NCBI GenBank assembly: GCA_023525975.1
Contig: CM042030.1
Location: 20,888,350-20,952,349 of the forward strand
Source of the DNA: Smallanthus sonchifolius
Lineage: Eukaryota; Streptophyta; Magnoliopsida; Asterales; Asteraceae
Reading direction: 5' to 3'
DNA length: 64,000 nucleotides
The translations under genes and the position numbers were made by a program. The notes under the pieces are model-generated. The model was not told where the DNA came from and ran no database searches. It saw only the letters and a program-made list of their open reading frames with translations. Positions 1-11,203 of the stretch are shown one piece after another. Each line of letters opens with the position of its first letter. Within the stretch, counting starts at the first letter, position 1.

Positions 1-1852
1 ATAGATTTCTTAATATAATCATTAAGGGAAAAGCGTTACGTGTCGTACGTTATTAACGAATAATAAATAAATAAATACATTCGTATGTTAAAGTAGTTTA
101 CAAAACTTCGGAAAATAATATAATTTAATATATTATTTTTAAGTTCGTAATACTATCTAAATAATCATTTGTGTGGAAAAATAATAAATATATTATTTTT
201 AATCGAGTATATAAACGTGAGTAAATAATATAAACGATTATATTATTCTTAGTTTAAACGTCACACAAAGTAATTAAACAAGTTGAAATAATATAAAAAT
301 ATATATTATTTAATAGTGGGAGTTACGAGTTGAAAAAAATAAAAAAATATTATTTTAATCGAATTCGTGGTTTGAACATAATATAAACATATTATTTTTA
401 AAAGTGGGAATAATAATAAAAATAGGTTATGAAACCAAACCCGAGCCTACGAGTTGTTTTTCGGATTAAAACTCTTTAATATAATAATATAATAATATAA
501 GGTTTGATTTTTAATAATTAAATATAATTAAAAAGTCCTCAAAAAAAGAATGCAGGAGACCGGACCCGAACCCGGGTCTCCTGCCTAGAAGTCAAGTGTG
601 TTAACCAAGTCCGCCCGCTAGGGTATCACAACTAAACCCGGAAAGAATTGGTTTTAACACACAAGTGTTAGGGGTTTTGATAACTGGTCAATTACAAACC
701 TGTGGGTGTATTTAATTTCAAAACCAACTAGTTTATGATCATTTAATTTCATATTCAAAAAGCCGAAAACCCTAGGTTTGAACCTGAATCGATTTGACCG
801 ATTCTGATATTGAAAGGTATTGGATTCATAGGGCTTTCAATAAACAGAGGGTTGCGAATCGAACTCAGTTGTTTAATTTGATTTAGGAAGTTGTTAAGAT
901 TAAAACCCCCAAATCGATTATGAACAAACCCTAGGTTACTGGATCATGTTTAGTTCGATGTTGTTAGGTTCAATTAGCATAGGTCTTTAAAAGGGTATGA
1001 GATTGCGAAGCTAATCATATAGTTTGATTGAATTTAAATCGGGTTTATAGAGGAGTTCGATTAAACAGGTTTCGCATGAACCCTAGAACCTGGTTCATGT
1101 TAAATCCGATGATATAAGCCCAAATAATCATAGGGATTTTATTCTAGAGACTGAAACGAAGCTAATGGTGTAGGTATTTACCGGAATTGGATTCAAATTG
1201 GTAGTGTTCGACTAAAGCTCAGTTCCGGCTTGAATGTGTTGGTCTCCGGCGATTCTGATTCTGTCTCTAGCCAAGTTGACGCGTGCAAAGCTTCAGAGGG
1301 ATTCGTCTAGTATGTGTAGATGTTCAATTGCGAAAATAACAGACGAATTGATGCGAAGTTGATGAATGTATGGTAGTGGTCGACGGTTAAGAGTTGCATT
1401 CTCATTATTGGGTTTAATTCGACGTAATGTCGACGATTAAGGGCTTAATGATGAACGTTAATGCCTTGAACGTGTGTAACGGCTACAATATCAAACAGAA
1501 TTCAGTTAAAGCTTAAAGCTTGCGAATTAGTCTCAAGAACAAGGGGTTTGACTTTCAGAAGTCAACAAAATTAGAATTGCGTTAATTATAGATTCCGTCC
1601 CTGTGGTTTTAGGTATTTTAAATTCAGAATTTGACAGAATTAGTCCTTAAGATTTGGATTGAGTTAAGAACATGTGATTTGACTTTCAAAAGTCAACAGA
1701 ATCACTAAACACTTGATTTTGACTTTGCAGGTCAATGATTCAGGATTTGGAATTTGGCAAAAATAGTCCCTAAAGTTTGAGTTAAGTTAATTAGTGTTAA
1801 CTTTAACTGGATTTGATTAACGGAATTAACATGGAAAGTCCGGATTGTAACA
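1..1852 (-). repeat. 3' LTR of a Ty3/gypsy element (cut by the window start)
   Basis: The right end reads CCGGATTGTAACA, so on the minus strand the LTR starts TGTTACAATCCGG. The element's PPT-like sequence and pol lie immediately to the right, which makes this the 3' LTR of a minus-strand element. It is very AT-rich between 60 and 540, with many short AATAATATAA blocks. Reverse-complemented, it matches the plus-strand LTR at 39956-41640, so these two are one subfamily. It is related to, but distinct from, the Gypsy-A LTRs, which start TGTGACA. The other LTR end lies outside the window, so full length is unknown. Confidence 0.8.
552..628 (-). other. tRNA-like (SINE/Pol III-like) module inside a gypsy LTR
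   Basis: On the minus strand there is an A-box-like segment (TGGTTAACAC) followed by a B-box-like GGGTTCGGGTCC at 562-573, then a T-rich run. GCAGGAGACC (552-561) and GGTCTCCTGC (575-584) form a perfect 10-bp inverted repeat around the B box. It has the look of the 3' half of a tRNA, but I could not fold a standard cloverleaf, so it is not called as a tRNA gene. Related modules occur in the other gypsy LTR types at 28067, 37125, 41092 and 60741, always in LTR sense orientation. Confidence 0.45.
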
Positions 1853-1965
1853 TCATCACATAGTTGAAAGAATTTCGTTCCAAAAATTAGAAAAAATAAA
1901 AAAAAATTATGAGGTGTCACATCATCCCGTAGTTGAAAGAATTTTCGTCCCGAAAATTAGAATAG
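1853..1965 (-). other. Polypurine tract region, duplicated
   Basis: Just inside the 3' LTR are two copies of the block that reads on the minus strand TTCGGGACGAAAATTC followed by TTTCAACTA and a purine-rich stretch. The first starts at 1853 and the second at about 1921, separated by an A-rich spacer and a short GTGTCACA that mimics an LTR end. In Tekay-like elements this block is the plus-strand primer site. The duplication parallels a larger one beside the Gypsy-A 3' LTR. Confidence 0.6.
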
Positions 1966-1969
1966 TACC

Positions 1970-4587
1970 TTAATTTTTTGACGTGGAGTGCTTGAACAGA
2001 TGAGGATACTTGGGCATCATCTGCTCCTCGCGCTCCCAAGTGAATTCCGGTCCGCGTTTCGAGTTTCAACGGACTCTGACAATAGGGATTTTACTGCGTT
2101 TTAACGTTTTGACTTCCCTATCCATGATTTCCACTGGTACTTCGATGAAACGCAACTGTTCATCAATGTGTAGTTCCTCTAGAGGAACCGCGAGTGACTC
2201 GTCTGCTAGACATTTTTTCAAATTTGAGACGTGAAAGACGTTGTGTACACCACTAAGTCCTTCAGTAGGTCGAGTTGATATGCTACTGGGCCAATTCTCT
2301 TCACTATCTTGAACGGTCCAATATAACTAGGGTTTAGTTTGCCTCGTTTCCTGAAGTGAATTACACCTTTCCAAGGTGAGACTTTTAACAAGACCATATC
2401 CCCTACTTGAAATTCTAACGGTTTACGACGCTTATCGGCATAGCTCTTTTGACGGTCATGAGCTGCTGCCATACGGTTTCTAATTTGAATGGTTTTCTCA
2501 GAAGTTTCAAGTACGAGTTCAGGACCTGTAAGTTAACTATCCCCAACTTCGGCCCAACAAATAGAAGAACGACATTTCCGTCCATATAATGCTTCAAATG
2601 GAGCTGCCTTGATACTAGTGTGATAACTGTTGTTGTAGGAGAACTCCACCAACGGTAGGTGAGACTCCCAAGTGTTACCGAAGTCAATCACACAAGCTCG
2701 TAGCATGTCCACCAGGGTTTGAATAGTACGTTCTGTCTGGTCATCAGTTTGAGGATGGTATGTTGTGCTCATATCTAGACGCGTGCCTAAAGCTTTATGT
2801 AACGATTGCCAGAAACGAGAGGTGAATCGTACAGCACGATCCGAAATGATAGAGATTGTCACCCCGTGCGCGAGAGACTACTTTTTTCAAGTAAATACGA
2901 GTAAGCTTATCCATTTTGTTGATTTCCTTGATTGCTAAGAAGTGAGCGGACTTTGTTAAACGATCAACAATTACCCAGATGTATCACATCCGGTAGGAGT
3001 TCGTGGCAGTTTTGTGATAAAGTCCATAGATATCTGCTCCCATTTCCACATGGGAATCTCTGTTTAGTGGAGAAGACCAGAAGGCTTTTGATATTCAAGT
3101 TTGACATTCGCGCAAGTCAGGTACTTGCTCACACAGGTGGCTATATCGGCTTTCATCTTTGGCCACCAATACAGCACCTTTAGATCATGGTACATCTTGT
3201 CAGAACCTGGATGAATAGAGTAACAAGATTTATGAGCCTCATCCATGACTAGTCCCCTTAAGTTTCCGAATACTGTAACCCATATTCGCTCGGCGAAGTA
3301 GCGAATACCGTCAGATTTGATCTCGAGTTGTGCTTCCATACCGCGTGTACCTTCTAGCGGTAGGTTTTCCTCTTTCAGGGCTTCGAGTTGAGCACTACGA
3401 ATTTTTTAGGTAATCCGGGGTGAATAGTAAGCTGTAATGCTTGAACTCGTTTGGGCTTGGTTTCTTTTCGACTTAGAGCATCGGCTACAACATTAGGCTT
3501 ACCCTGATGATGCCGGATTGCACAGTCATAATCATTCAAGAGCTTGACCCAACGATGTTGTTTCATGTTCAGCTCTTTTTGCTTGAAGATATGCTGAAGA
3601 CTCTTGTGATCGGTGTAGATGGTGCATTTGGTACCATACAAGTAATGTCTCCATATCTTTAGTGCAAATACCACGGCTCCTAACTCTAAGTCGTGAGTTG
3701 TGTAGTTCTTCTCATGGATTTTTCAGTTGACGAGAAGCGTATGCGATCACTTTCTCGCGTTGCATTAGTACACAACCAAGACCTTGAATGGATGCATCGC
3801 AATATACTACAAAATCATATGTTCCCTCCGGAAGAGATAGGATGGGTGCACTGCAAATTTTATGTTTAAGAAGTTGGAACGCTGACTCCTGGGTGTCACC
3901 CCAGTTATAGGGTTTACCCTTTTGAGTTAGAGCGTTGAGGGGTTGGGCAATCTTGGAAAATCCTTCAATGAATCGACGTTAATATCCAGCCAATCCTAGA
4001 AATTTTCGCACCTCAGTCGGAGTCGTCGGTGCTGCCCAATTCTTGATGGCTTATATCTTTGATGGATCTACATGTATTCCCTTCTCGTTAACCACGTGTC
4101 CTAAGAATTGAACTTCCCGGATCCATAATTCACACTTGGAAAACTTAGCATATAGCTGCTCCTTTTTAAGTAATTCCAGGATTAAACGTAGATATTCCTC
4201 ATGTTCCTCCTTGTTCTTGGAATAAATGAGAATGTCGTCGATGAAAACGATGACAAATTGATTAAGGTATGGTCTACACACACGGTTCATGAACACCACG
4301 AGTGCGTTGGTTAATCCGAAAGGCATGACCATAAATTCATAGCGCCAGTATCTTGTCCTGAAAGCAGTCTTAGAGATATCCTCATCTCGGACTCTCAATT
4401 GATGGTAACTAGACCTAAGATCTATCTTGGAATAGAAACTTGATCCTTGGAGTTGATCAAAGAGATCATCTATACAAGGCAAAGGATAACGATTCTTGAT
4501 TGTGACTTTATTCAGTTCACGGTAGTCGATACACATACGAAAAGTCCCGTCCTTCTTCTTAACAAACATAACCAGACCTCCCCATGG
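1970..4587 (-). pseudogene. Ty3/gypsy (Tekay-like) pol remnant: RT, RNase H, integrase, chromodomain
   Basis: Decayed 3' part of a chromovirus polyprotein. In element order: reverse transcriptase 4569-4051 with the catalytic VFIDDILIYS motif; connection and RNase H with TDHKSLQHIF and VVADALSR at 3674-3450; an integrase H2C2 zinc-finger segment at 3339-3064 (HPGSDKMYHDLKVLYWW); integrase core at 2862-2533 ending in the FEALYGRKCRS block; and the C-terminal PFKIVKRIGPVAYQL plus chromodomain-like region down to about 1970. Stops and frameshifts separate these pieces. Gag, protease and the RT N-terminus are absent because copia DNA takes over at 4588. It is closely similar to Gypsy-A pol at 29850-32460. 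Confidence 0.9.
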
Positions 4588-7500
4588 AAATTAATTACTT
4601 GTCAAGGCGTGGTTTCCAATGGATGTATAAGCTTCGACAATGTCAACTACTGTGAGCAGCTGTATCATAACTTGTTGAGTGTATCTCAAATGTGCGACAA
4701 GGAGTACTCAGTTATGTTTGACAAGTCAGAATGCTTGGTTCTCAAACCTGGTTTTGTGGTTCCTGACGATTGGATTCTGATGAGAGCGTCAAGGACAAAC
4801 AACACCTATCAGATTGATATGAGCATGGCCACAGCCACATCATCAGTTGCTACTTGTTTGCTTACAAAAGCGACAGAACTTGACTCAATCTTGTGGCATA
4901 GGAAACTCGGACACATTTCTTTTCATAAAATGAATCATCTTGTCCGAAATGGTTTGGTAACCGGGATTCCTAAGCTGAGATTTACCGTTGCGGATGACTG
5001 TATGCCTTGTAAAAAGGGCAAACAGCAACGGAAATCTCACAATCCCAAGGTCCAAAACTCTATTGATACCCCTTTGGAGCTCCTACACATGGATTTGTTT
5101 GGGCCCATAAGTATCAGGAGTATTGGAGGTAAGTCATACTGTCTAGTTGTAACTAATGATTTCTCATGTTTTTCTTGGGTGCATTTCTTAGGTACAAAGG
5201 ATGAGATTGCTGAAATTCTTCAATACCTGATTGTGAGCTTGGAAACTTTATGCAAACTGAATGTTAGAAGAATAAGGAGTGACAACTGCACGGAGTTCAA
5301 AAACAACATGATAGAGCTTTTCTGTCTCAAGAAGGGTATTCGTCATGAATTTAGTGCACCGTATACACCCCAGCAGAATGGAGTTGCAGAACGGAAGAAC
5401 AGAACCCTAATTGAGACTGCAAGGACAATGTTGTCAGATGCCAAGCTTCCCGTAACGTTCTGGGCGTAAGCAGTCAACACAGCTTGTCATGTCTTAAATA
5501 GAGTTCTGGTGGTTAAGAGGCATAGTAAAACTTGTTATGAGCTGATCAACAATCGACCTCCTAATCTTAACTACCTAGTTCCTTTTGGTAGTCCCTACTC
5601 ATTATTGTTACAGTACAAAGATCGCAAGTCTAAATTTCATGCAAAAGCGGTGGAAGGTATCTTCTTAGGATATATTGCCAATTCGCCGTGCAAAAGAGTG
5701 TACAATATTGAGAGTAGGTCTATGGAAGAATGGTTCGAAGTGAACTGCAGTAAACACAGCATTCCACCATAACCAAATGGTCCTGCTTGGGGATTTGTTT
5801 ATGATGCTGTGTTTAAGTCTTTTAACCTTCTTGATTTATCTACTGAAGACGCTTCCAAGTTGTATGAGTTCTGTTGTGGCGGCGACGACTCCAATTTCTC
5901 AACCAGAGCAACAGTACATGTCCCAACTTTCGATTCCAATGTTGCATTTGCATCTGGAACTCTTGATAGTGACAATGGAGATAAAGTTCATGTTGAAGGA
6001 ATCGATGCTCAAGCTGATCCTAATGTTCATGAAGGAAACGATGCTCAAGCTGATCCTAATGTTCATGTAGAAAATGATGATCCATTTGATCCAATCAACA
6101 ATGAGTCATCTTTGGGTACACTTGACATGGGGGAATTGAGCACAAACCTTGAGTCAGCTATTCAAGAACCTCAAGTACAGGAGACGAGAGTGCATCGGAA
6201 TCATCCAATTGACAACATTATTGGTGATCCTGATGCCGATGTTCTAACTCTTCACAGAACCATTACTGAGAACACCAGTTTGTATGCTGAGATACTTGAC
6301 ACAGGTATCGTGGAAAATTGTTTGCATGCTACCTTCGTATCCTAATTGGAGCTGAAGAATGTGAAAAAGGCTCTCGCTGACAACTGTTGGATAGAGGCGA
6401 TGCAAGATGAATTGTCTCAATTCCAAAAGTTGCACGTGTGGGATTTGGTTGACCTTTCGAAGGGTATGCATCCGATTGGAACTAGATGGGTTTTCAAATG
6501 CAAGAAGGATGATCGACATGTTGTAGTGAAGAATAAACCAAGGTTGGTTGTTTAGGGTTTTTATCAGCAAGAGGGCTTGGATTACACAGAGGTGTATGCC
6601 CCAGATGCTAGACTTTAGGCCATTCGACTGTTTCTGGCTTATGCCTCCTTTGTCGGCTTTAAGGTCTATCAACTTGATGTGTAGAGTGTTTTCCTATATG
6701 GCAAAGTTCATGAAGCGGTCTATGCCACTCAACCACTAGGTTTTGAAGATCCGCATAATATTGATAAAGTGTACAAGCTGGATAAAGCACTTTTTGGTCT
6801 TCATCAACCACCTAGGGCGTGGTATGAGACTTTATCAAAACATCTATTGTCCAATGGTTTTGATCATGGACAAATTGACTCGAACCTCTTCATTAGCAAA
6901 GCAGGAGGTGATATTCTACTAGTGCAAGTTTATGTCGACGACATTATCTTTGGGTCTACCAATGAAGAGATGTGAAGAGAATTCGAAAGAGTGTTGAAGT
7001 CCAAGTTTGAAATGAGCAACATGGGTGAACTGTCGTTCTTTCTGGGTCTACAAGTCAGTCAAAGGAAGGATGGCATTTATCTACACACAAACTAAGTATG
7101 TGCAGTACATTCTGTCAAAATACAAAATGAATGATTATACTACGTATGGCACACCAATCCCAGTCAATCATGGTCTGCAACCAGACAAAGAGGGAAAGGA
7201 TGTGGATTGTAAATTATACCAGGGATGGTCGGTTCTCTAATGTATCTCACAGCTTCAAGGCCCGACATTATGTTTGTTGTCTGCTTATGCTCGAGGTTTC
7301 AGTCACAACCGAAGGAATCTCACTTGATTGCTGTGAAGAGGATCTTCAGATACATGAGAGGGAAACCCCGATTGGGTCTTTGGTACGCCAAGAAGCAGTC
7401 ATTTAAATTCAAAGCCTATACCGATTATGGTGGTAGTAACCTCGATAGAAAATCAACCTCAGGTGGATGTAAATTCTTGGGGGACAGGCTAGTGTCCTGG

Positions 7501-7847
7501 CAGTGTAAGAAGCAGTCAACGGTTTCTGTCTCAACATGTGAAGCAGAGTTCATTGCTGCCATGAGCTGTTGTTCTCAGATATTGTGGATTCAGCAGCAAT
7601 TGAGAGATTATGGCTTGAACTACAATGGAACTCCTTTATTCATTGACAGTAATGCCACGATGTCCATCACGAACAACCCGGTGAAACATTCTAAAACTAA
7701 GCATATAGAAATTCGTCGTCATTTCATCTGTGACTGTGCTAAAAAGTTCACACGGATGACAACTTTGCTGATCTTTTCACAAAGGCGTTTGATCGTACCC
7801 GTTTTGAACATCTGGTCAACTTGATAGGGAATTTCAATCCTGAGTGA
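4588..7847 (+). pseudogene. Copia pol remnant (integrase, RT, RNase H)
   Basis: Starts in the segment between protease and integrase. The GAG-pre-integrase block (WHRKLGHISFHK ... CMPCKKGKQ) is at about 4890-5025, followed by an integrase core with DLFGP, RSDNCTEF and NGVAERKN. RT includes YVDDIIFGS at about 6931-6955. RNase H has CEAEFIAA and KTKHIEIRRHFI near 7540-7720. In-frame stops are seen at 5467, 5770, 6343, 6553, 6616, 6682 and 6973. There are frameshifts near 7090 and 7215, and a short deletion near 7745 disrupts the C-terminus. The stop at 7845-7847 matches the family end (NPE). Clearly inactive. Confidence 0.9.
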
Positions 7848-9140
7848 AAACTTTTTTTCAAAATCAAATCATTTCATGGAGGTTAAACTTTATTTCTTTT
7901 AAATGTTTTTTGTTTAGTTCGTTTTCTCTTTAATTAACATCTTCAGAAAATCCAAACAAAATAGAAAATCATGAAAATTTCAAAGTCATTTGAAGATAAG
8001 AGGAAATGATAGTAAATCAGTAAGTGATCTAAACGTCTTAGACTGCACATATGGGAAATGATTACGTCAGGATTACTTGAGCCTTAAGTTTGATTATCTT
8101 GCTTTAATTTGAATATTTGCAAGTAATTTGAATTTTCAGTAGGCTATCAGCGTCTTTGAATCATTAGTAGTGTGGAAACTAAATCAAACTACTACAACTA
8201 TGATTTGAACCCATGTTTGCATGTGTGTGTAAAAGAATGCAAAAAGATCATTATCAGATAAAGGATGTAAGATTTTGACAAGTATTTTCTTATGAGACTA
8301 GTTTCGGGTTATGTCTTTAGCACATACCTGGTTCATTGAAATCAAATCCCGATAAAAGTTGGATCCCCTTACCTAAATCCTCGGACACCATATTTATTAA
8401 CTTGAATCATCATATGATATTCATAGAAGAAAAACCTATCAAACCAAGACAAATGAATCACTCGATTTTGAATCTTATGATTGATAATTCTTATGGATTC
8501 TACTTGATTTTTTCTGTGCTAATCGACGCAACATCATTCTGGAGATTTGGAAATCCTTGGAAAAATCTTAGATGCCTTGAGATAGTGCAATTTAAATTTC
8601 TGTACCAGAACTGTGGGGTACACGTTGTATACTTATAATTAATACCTTAACACAAAAGAACGTTATACAAAGATGCATATGGTTTCAAATTTTATAATAT
8701 TGCCAACTTGAATTAACATGCTTGTTTTGCATAGTATGTATGAATAAGTAGTAATTCATGACATGATCCCATATTCTTTGATGTTTATTTTGTATCATTT
8801 TTGCTAAATTCTTAGCCTGATATGATCCTCTGCTCATGACTTTGACCAAAAATAGCTTGTGTGCATATTCTTGTATATCCGGATCTGAATCTTGTGCATA
8901 TTCTCTTTATTTAGAAAAAGTTCAAAAAAAAATTTAAGTTCGTGTACATATCAATCATTATCGAAAATCACAAAAAGATTTTCAGTACAATTTATCAAAA
9001 GTTAAGAAAAGCCAAAAATATTTGGGTTTAACTTCCTTGAACTGCTTTTGAATCCTCTTGATTGAATATTCATATCCGGTTCGCTATTTGACTTGACATC
9101 TTCATAATTTGAGTTGAAAGTTTGAGTACACAAGGGTCTC

Positions 9141-9372
9141 TGCGTACTTGTTATGTGCGCATGAGGTAAACCCTGCGTACTTATCAAGTACGCAAGACTT
9201 AAGTCATGCGTACTTACTAATTTGTATTTATATAATTGTGTATGTAATATGTAAGTGTGTACGTATGTATATATGTTTGTATGTATATGTAACTTTATTT
9301 AATTTTGTTACAAGTTCGAAACTCGTTGCGGTTTACGTAGGAGTTAAGTCCTTCGCACTTGACAAGTACGCA
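9141..9372 (+). promoter_or_regulatory. Palindromic iteron cluster (internal)
   Basis: The clear members are 9174-9194 (TGCGTACTT, 3-nt centre, AAGTACGCA: a perfect interrupted palindrome) and 9353-9372 (one arm TCGCACTT, other arm AAGTACGCA). Degenerate or half copies start at 9141 and 9206. The last copy ends 17 bp before the TATA-like element at 9390, the same spacing seen in the LTR promoters. Confidence 0.6.
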
Positions 9373-9389
9373 TGACCTATATGTGGGGG

Positions 9390-9397
9390 TATATATA
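9390..9397 (+). promoter_or_regulatory. TATA-like element in the internal spacer
   Basis: TATATATA preceded by a G run and an iteron ending 17 bp upstream, followed by a T-rich then CT-rich stretch that would suit a transcription start and leader. It could drive the 3' ORF at 10161. This is inferred purely from its likeness to the LTR promoter layout. Confidence 0.4.
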
Positions 9398-9943
9398 CAT
9401 GTGTTAGAATTTTTTTTCATTAGTTCATCATTTTCAAACTCTCTAACTCTGTGTACTCCCTGCTCCGATTTCACTCAAATTTTCGTGTGTTTCTAAACCG
9501 ATTTTTCATCCTGTTCATAGTTTCATCTTCACCTTACTAACATTTGGTGAGAATCTTAGTCCATTTCATCCTCAAAATCTCTTGTTGAGGACCGATTTAT
9601 TGAACTTTCAAGCTTAGGGTTTTGGTGATGAAATTTAAACCGGTTTTGGGAGTTTTTAAGTGAAATTAAGCCCTAAAACTAGTTTATGATCATCAATCGA
9701 TGCTCTTTCATAAAAAATTTGTCCTTAATACTTGTTGATTTTGGTTTTGACCCCTTGGGTGTCCGTGGTTTTGCGTCGGACCGAGGTTAGGTCAAAATGA
9801 CTGGGTTTTAGCTTTGCATTGGTGTTGGTCTTGGTCCCATAAGTCTTAAACATGTTTTTTTTGACATTGTGGTGACCGATATCATCATCTAAATCTTTGA
9901 GTCCCTGTATTTTGGATTTTGAAAATCTTTAAGTGTTAGTTCC

Positions 9944-10030
9944 TGCGCACTTAGCAAGTACGCAAGAACTAGTTTCTGCGTACTTGCTAAGTACGCATGA
10001 TTAAACTCATGCGTACTTGTTAAGTACGTA
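9944..10030 (+). promoter_or_regulatory. Three tandem palindromic iterons upstream of the 3' ORF
   Basis: Copies at 9944-9964, 9977-9997 and 10010-10030 are spaced exactly 33 bp apart. The middle copy is a perfect GCGTACTT-N3-AAGTACGC palindrome. The first has a C in one arm, and the third has one mismatch at its end. They lie about 130 bp before the 3' ORF start. Confidence 0.7.
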
Positions 10031-10160
10031 GGAAGGACACTTCTGAATATTTTCTAAGTCTTAAAATCAGTTCATTGTGCAAGTGTTATACCAAGTCATG
10101 TTTAGTCCATTCCAATGATTCTGTTTAATCTAATGTTGTTTCTCTCATGCTCTTGCAGAG

Positions 10161-10499
10161 ATGACTGGTGATGGAAGTGAAGAAGAAGAAGGAGGAGATG
10201 GTGCTGAAGAGTTAGATTCTGAGGCGACTGAATTTGATTCATCTGACTCTGATGATGCACCAGACCAAACACACCCACGGAGAATGGCGAAGGTTTCCCT
10301 TCTCGAGTCATCCTCCAAAAGACAAAGACGAAAGATTTCAGACAATAAGTATGTTCCTGAACATGAGACTGAGAGGAGGAAAAATAGGATTATTCAGGGA
10401 TCCCTTCCTGAATCTTTCTATATACGTCATTTTGAGTTGCTGATGTGGAGCGCGTTAGCCATGCTGGCGTCGGTTTCACGGAGCTCAAATTTGACATAG
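10161..10499 (+). pseudogene. Copia-P1 3' ORF remnant (acidic and basic low-complexity protein)
   Basis: A 112-codon ORF whose ATG follows CTCTTGCAGAG, a good 3' splice-site match. The N-terminus is very acidic (runs of E and D with S). A basic stretch, SSSKRQRRK, then resembles a nuclear-localisation type motif; a similar KSTAKRQRRK segment occurs in the Copia-M 3' ORF at about 44570-44600. It sits between pol and the 3' LTR, where some copia lineages carry an additional or env-like ORF. It is far shorter than the Copia-M counterpart and lacks that protein's globular N- and C-terminal parts, so it is probably truncated. Function unknown. Confidence 0.5.
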
Positions 10500-10576
10500 T
10501 CGTCCTTGAGCTCACGAATTTTGTCTTTGGGGAACCTCTGATACGATGTTGTTAGACAAATACTACCTGCATAAGA

Positions 10577-10696
10577 GACTGAAGACGTCTCCAGAGTTGC
10601 TGTCAAGGGGGAGTTTGCTGAAGCAATTCTTGTGACAAGCACTCTAAAGCTGATAGTGACTGAAGACATCTCAAGAGCTGCTGTCAAGGGGGAGTT
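10577..10696 (+). other. Polypurine tract, tandemly duplicated
   Basis: The purine run TCAAGGGGGAGTTT occurs twice, at about 10604 and 10684. It belongs to an 81-bp direct repeat (first unit from 10577, second from 10658) that includes the first bases of the LTR. The second copy immediately precedes the LTR start at 10697. In the first copy the LTR start is TGCTGAAGC instead of TGTTGAAGC. Confidence 0.7.
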
Positions 10697-10857
10697 TGTT
10701 GAAGCAATTCTTGTGACATGCACTCTGAATATTGTTTTTACTTATGTATTGTCTTTCTGTATGTGTATTTGTAATTCAACGTCTGTATGTTTTGGTTTAT
10801 CGAGTTGTAATCGTGTTCGTAGGTACTTGTCGTTGTAGTTGTCTTTATTTAGTGTTG

Positions 10858-10976
10858 TGCGCACTTAACAAGTGCGCAGGTTGCTTAACCTGCGTACTTA
10901 GCAAGTACGCAAAAACATTGTCTGCGTACTTGCAAAGTACGCAAGAACTAAGCCCTGCGCACTTAGCAAGTGTGTA
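10858..10976 (+). promoter_or_regulatory. Four palindromic iterons in the Copia-P1 LTR (U3)
   Basis: Copies at 10858-10878 (TGCGCACTT-AAC-AAGTGCGCA, perfect), 10891-10911 (TGCGTACTT-AGC-AAGTACGCA, perfect), 10923-10943 (perfect, T/A pair) and 10956-10976 (C in the left arm, decayed right arm). The start-to-start spacing is 32-33 bp. The first copy uses a C/G pair where the next two use T/A. The cluster ends 14 bp upstream of the TATA box. Confidence 0.8.
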
Positions 10977-10990
10977 GGCAACAGGTCTAG

Positions 10991-10998
10991 TATAAATA
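10991..10998 (+). promoter_or_regulatory. TATA box of the Copia-P1 LTR
   Basis: TATAAATA at the expected place in the LTR, directly after the iteron cluster. The same TATAAATAGC occurs in the Copia-P2 LTR at 24575. Confidence 0.75.
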
Positions 10999-11203
10999 GC
11001 TGGTTTGTGTTGTGATTAAGTACGCACTCGTTTGCACACTGTAACCGGCTGTGATTATCAATAGACGAAGTATAAAGTATCTTGTGTTTGTTGTGGGTTT
11101 ACTTTGTTTTGATTGATTCTCTACCTAGTCATGGGCATTCCGCACCCAGTTGGACTAGCCAACGCACTTACATGTGATGATCCGAGACACCCGGGGACCT
11201 ACA

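Larger units (their letters stand above)
7848..10160 (+). other. Copia-P1 spacer between pol and the 3' ORF
   Basis: About 2.3 kb of AT-rich DNA with no convincing coding sequence. It holds palindromic iterons at 9141-9372 and 9944-10030, a TATA-like element at 9390, and a pyrimidine-rich stretch ending in TTGCAG just before the 3' ORF. Copia-M has a spacer of similar length in the same place. The region 9420-9940 looks like leader or intron sequence, but no boundary can be proved. Confidence 0.7.
4588..11203 (+). mobile_element. Copia-P1: 5'-truncated Ty1/copia element with extra 3' ORF
   Basis: Begins abruptly inside pol and runs through integrase, RT, RNase H, a 2.3 kb spacer, a 3' ORF remnant, a polypurine tract and a 3' LTR ending in CCTACA at 11203. 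The 5' LTR, gag and protease are missing. The left edge abuts gypsy RT with no LTR and no target-site duplication, so it is a rearrangement breakpoint and not an insertion edge. The layout (pol, long spacer, extra ORF, PPT, LTR) matches Copia-M at 42219 and recalls the SIRE/Maximus group; that lineage assignment is inference. Confidence 0.85.
10697..11203 (+). repeat. Copia-P1 3' LTR
   Basis: Starts TGTTGAAGC directly after the polypurine tract and ends GGACCTACA, giving TG...CA ends and a length of 507 bp. The terminal GGACCTACA is shared with the Copia-M LTR (reverse strand TGTAGGTCC), so the families are related. It contains four palindromic iterons followed by a TATA box at 10991. Array DNA starts at the next base. 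Confidence 0.85.

Noticed and set aside
552..628. A functional tRNA gene
   Set aside because: B-box-like sequence and a stem are present, but no standard cloverleaf with anticodon arm and acceptor pairing could be drawn.
10427..10977. Short frames on both strands near the copia LTR as genes
   Set aside because: They overlap the PPT, LTR and iterons and have no recognisable domain; the palindromes generate shadow frames.
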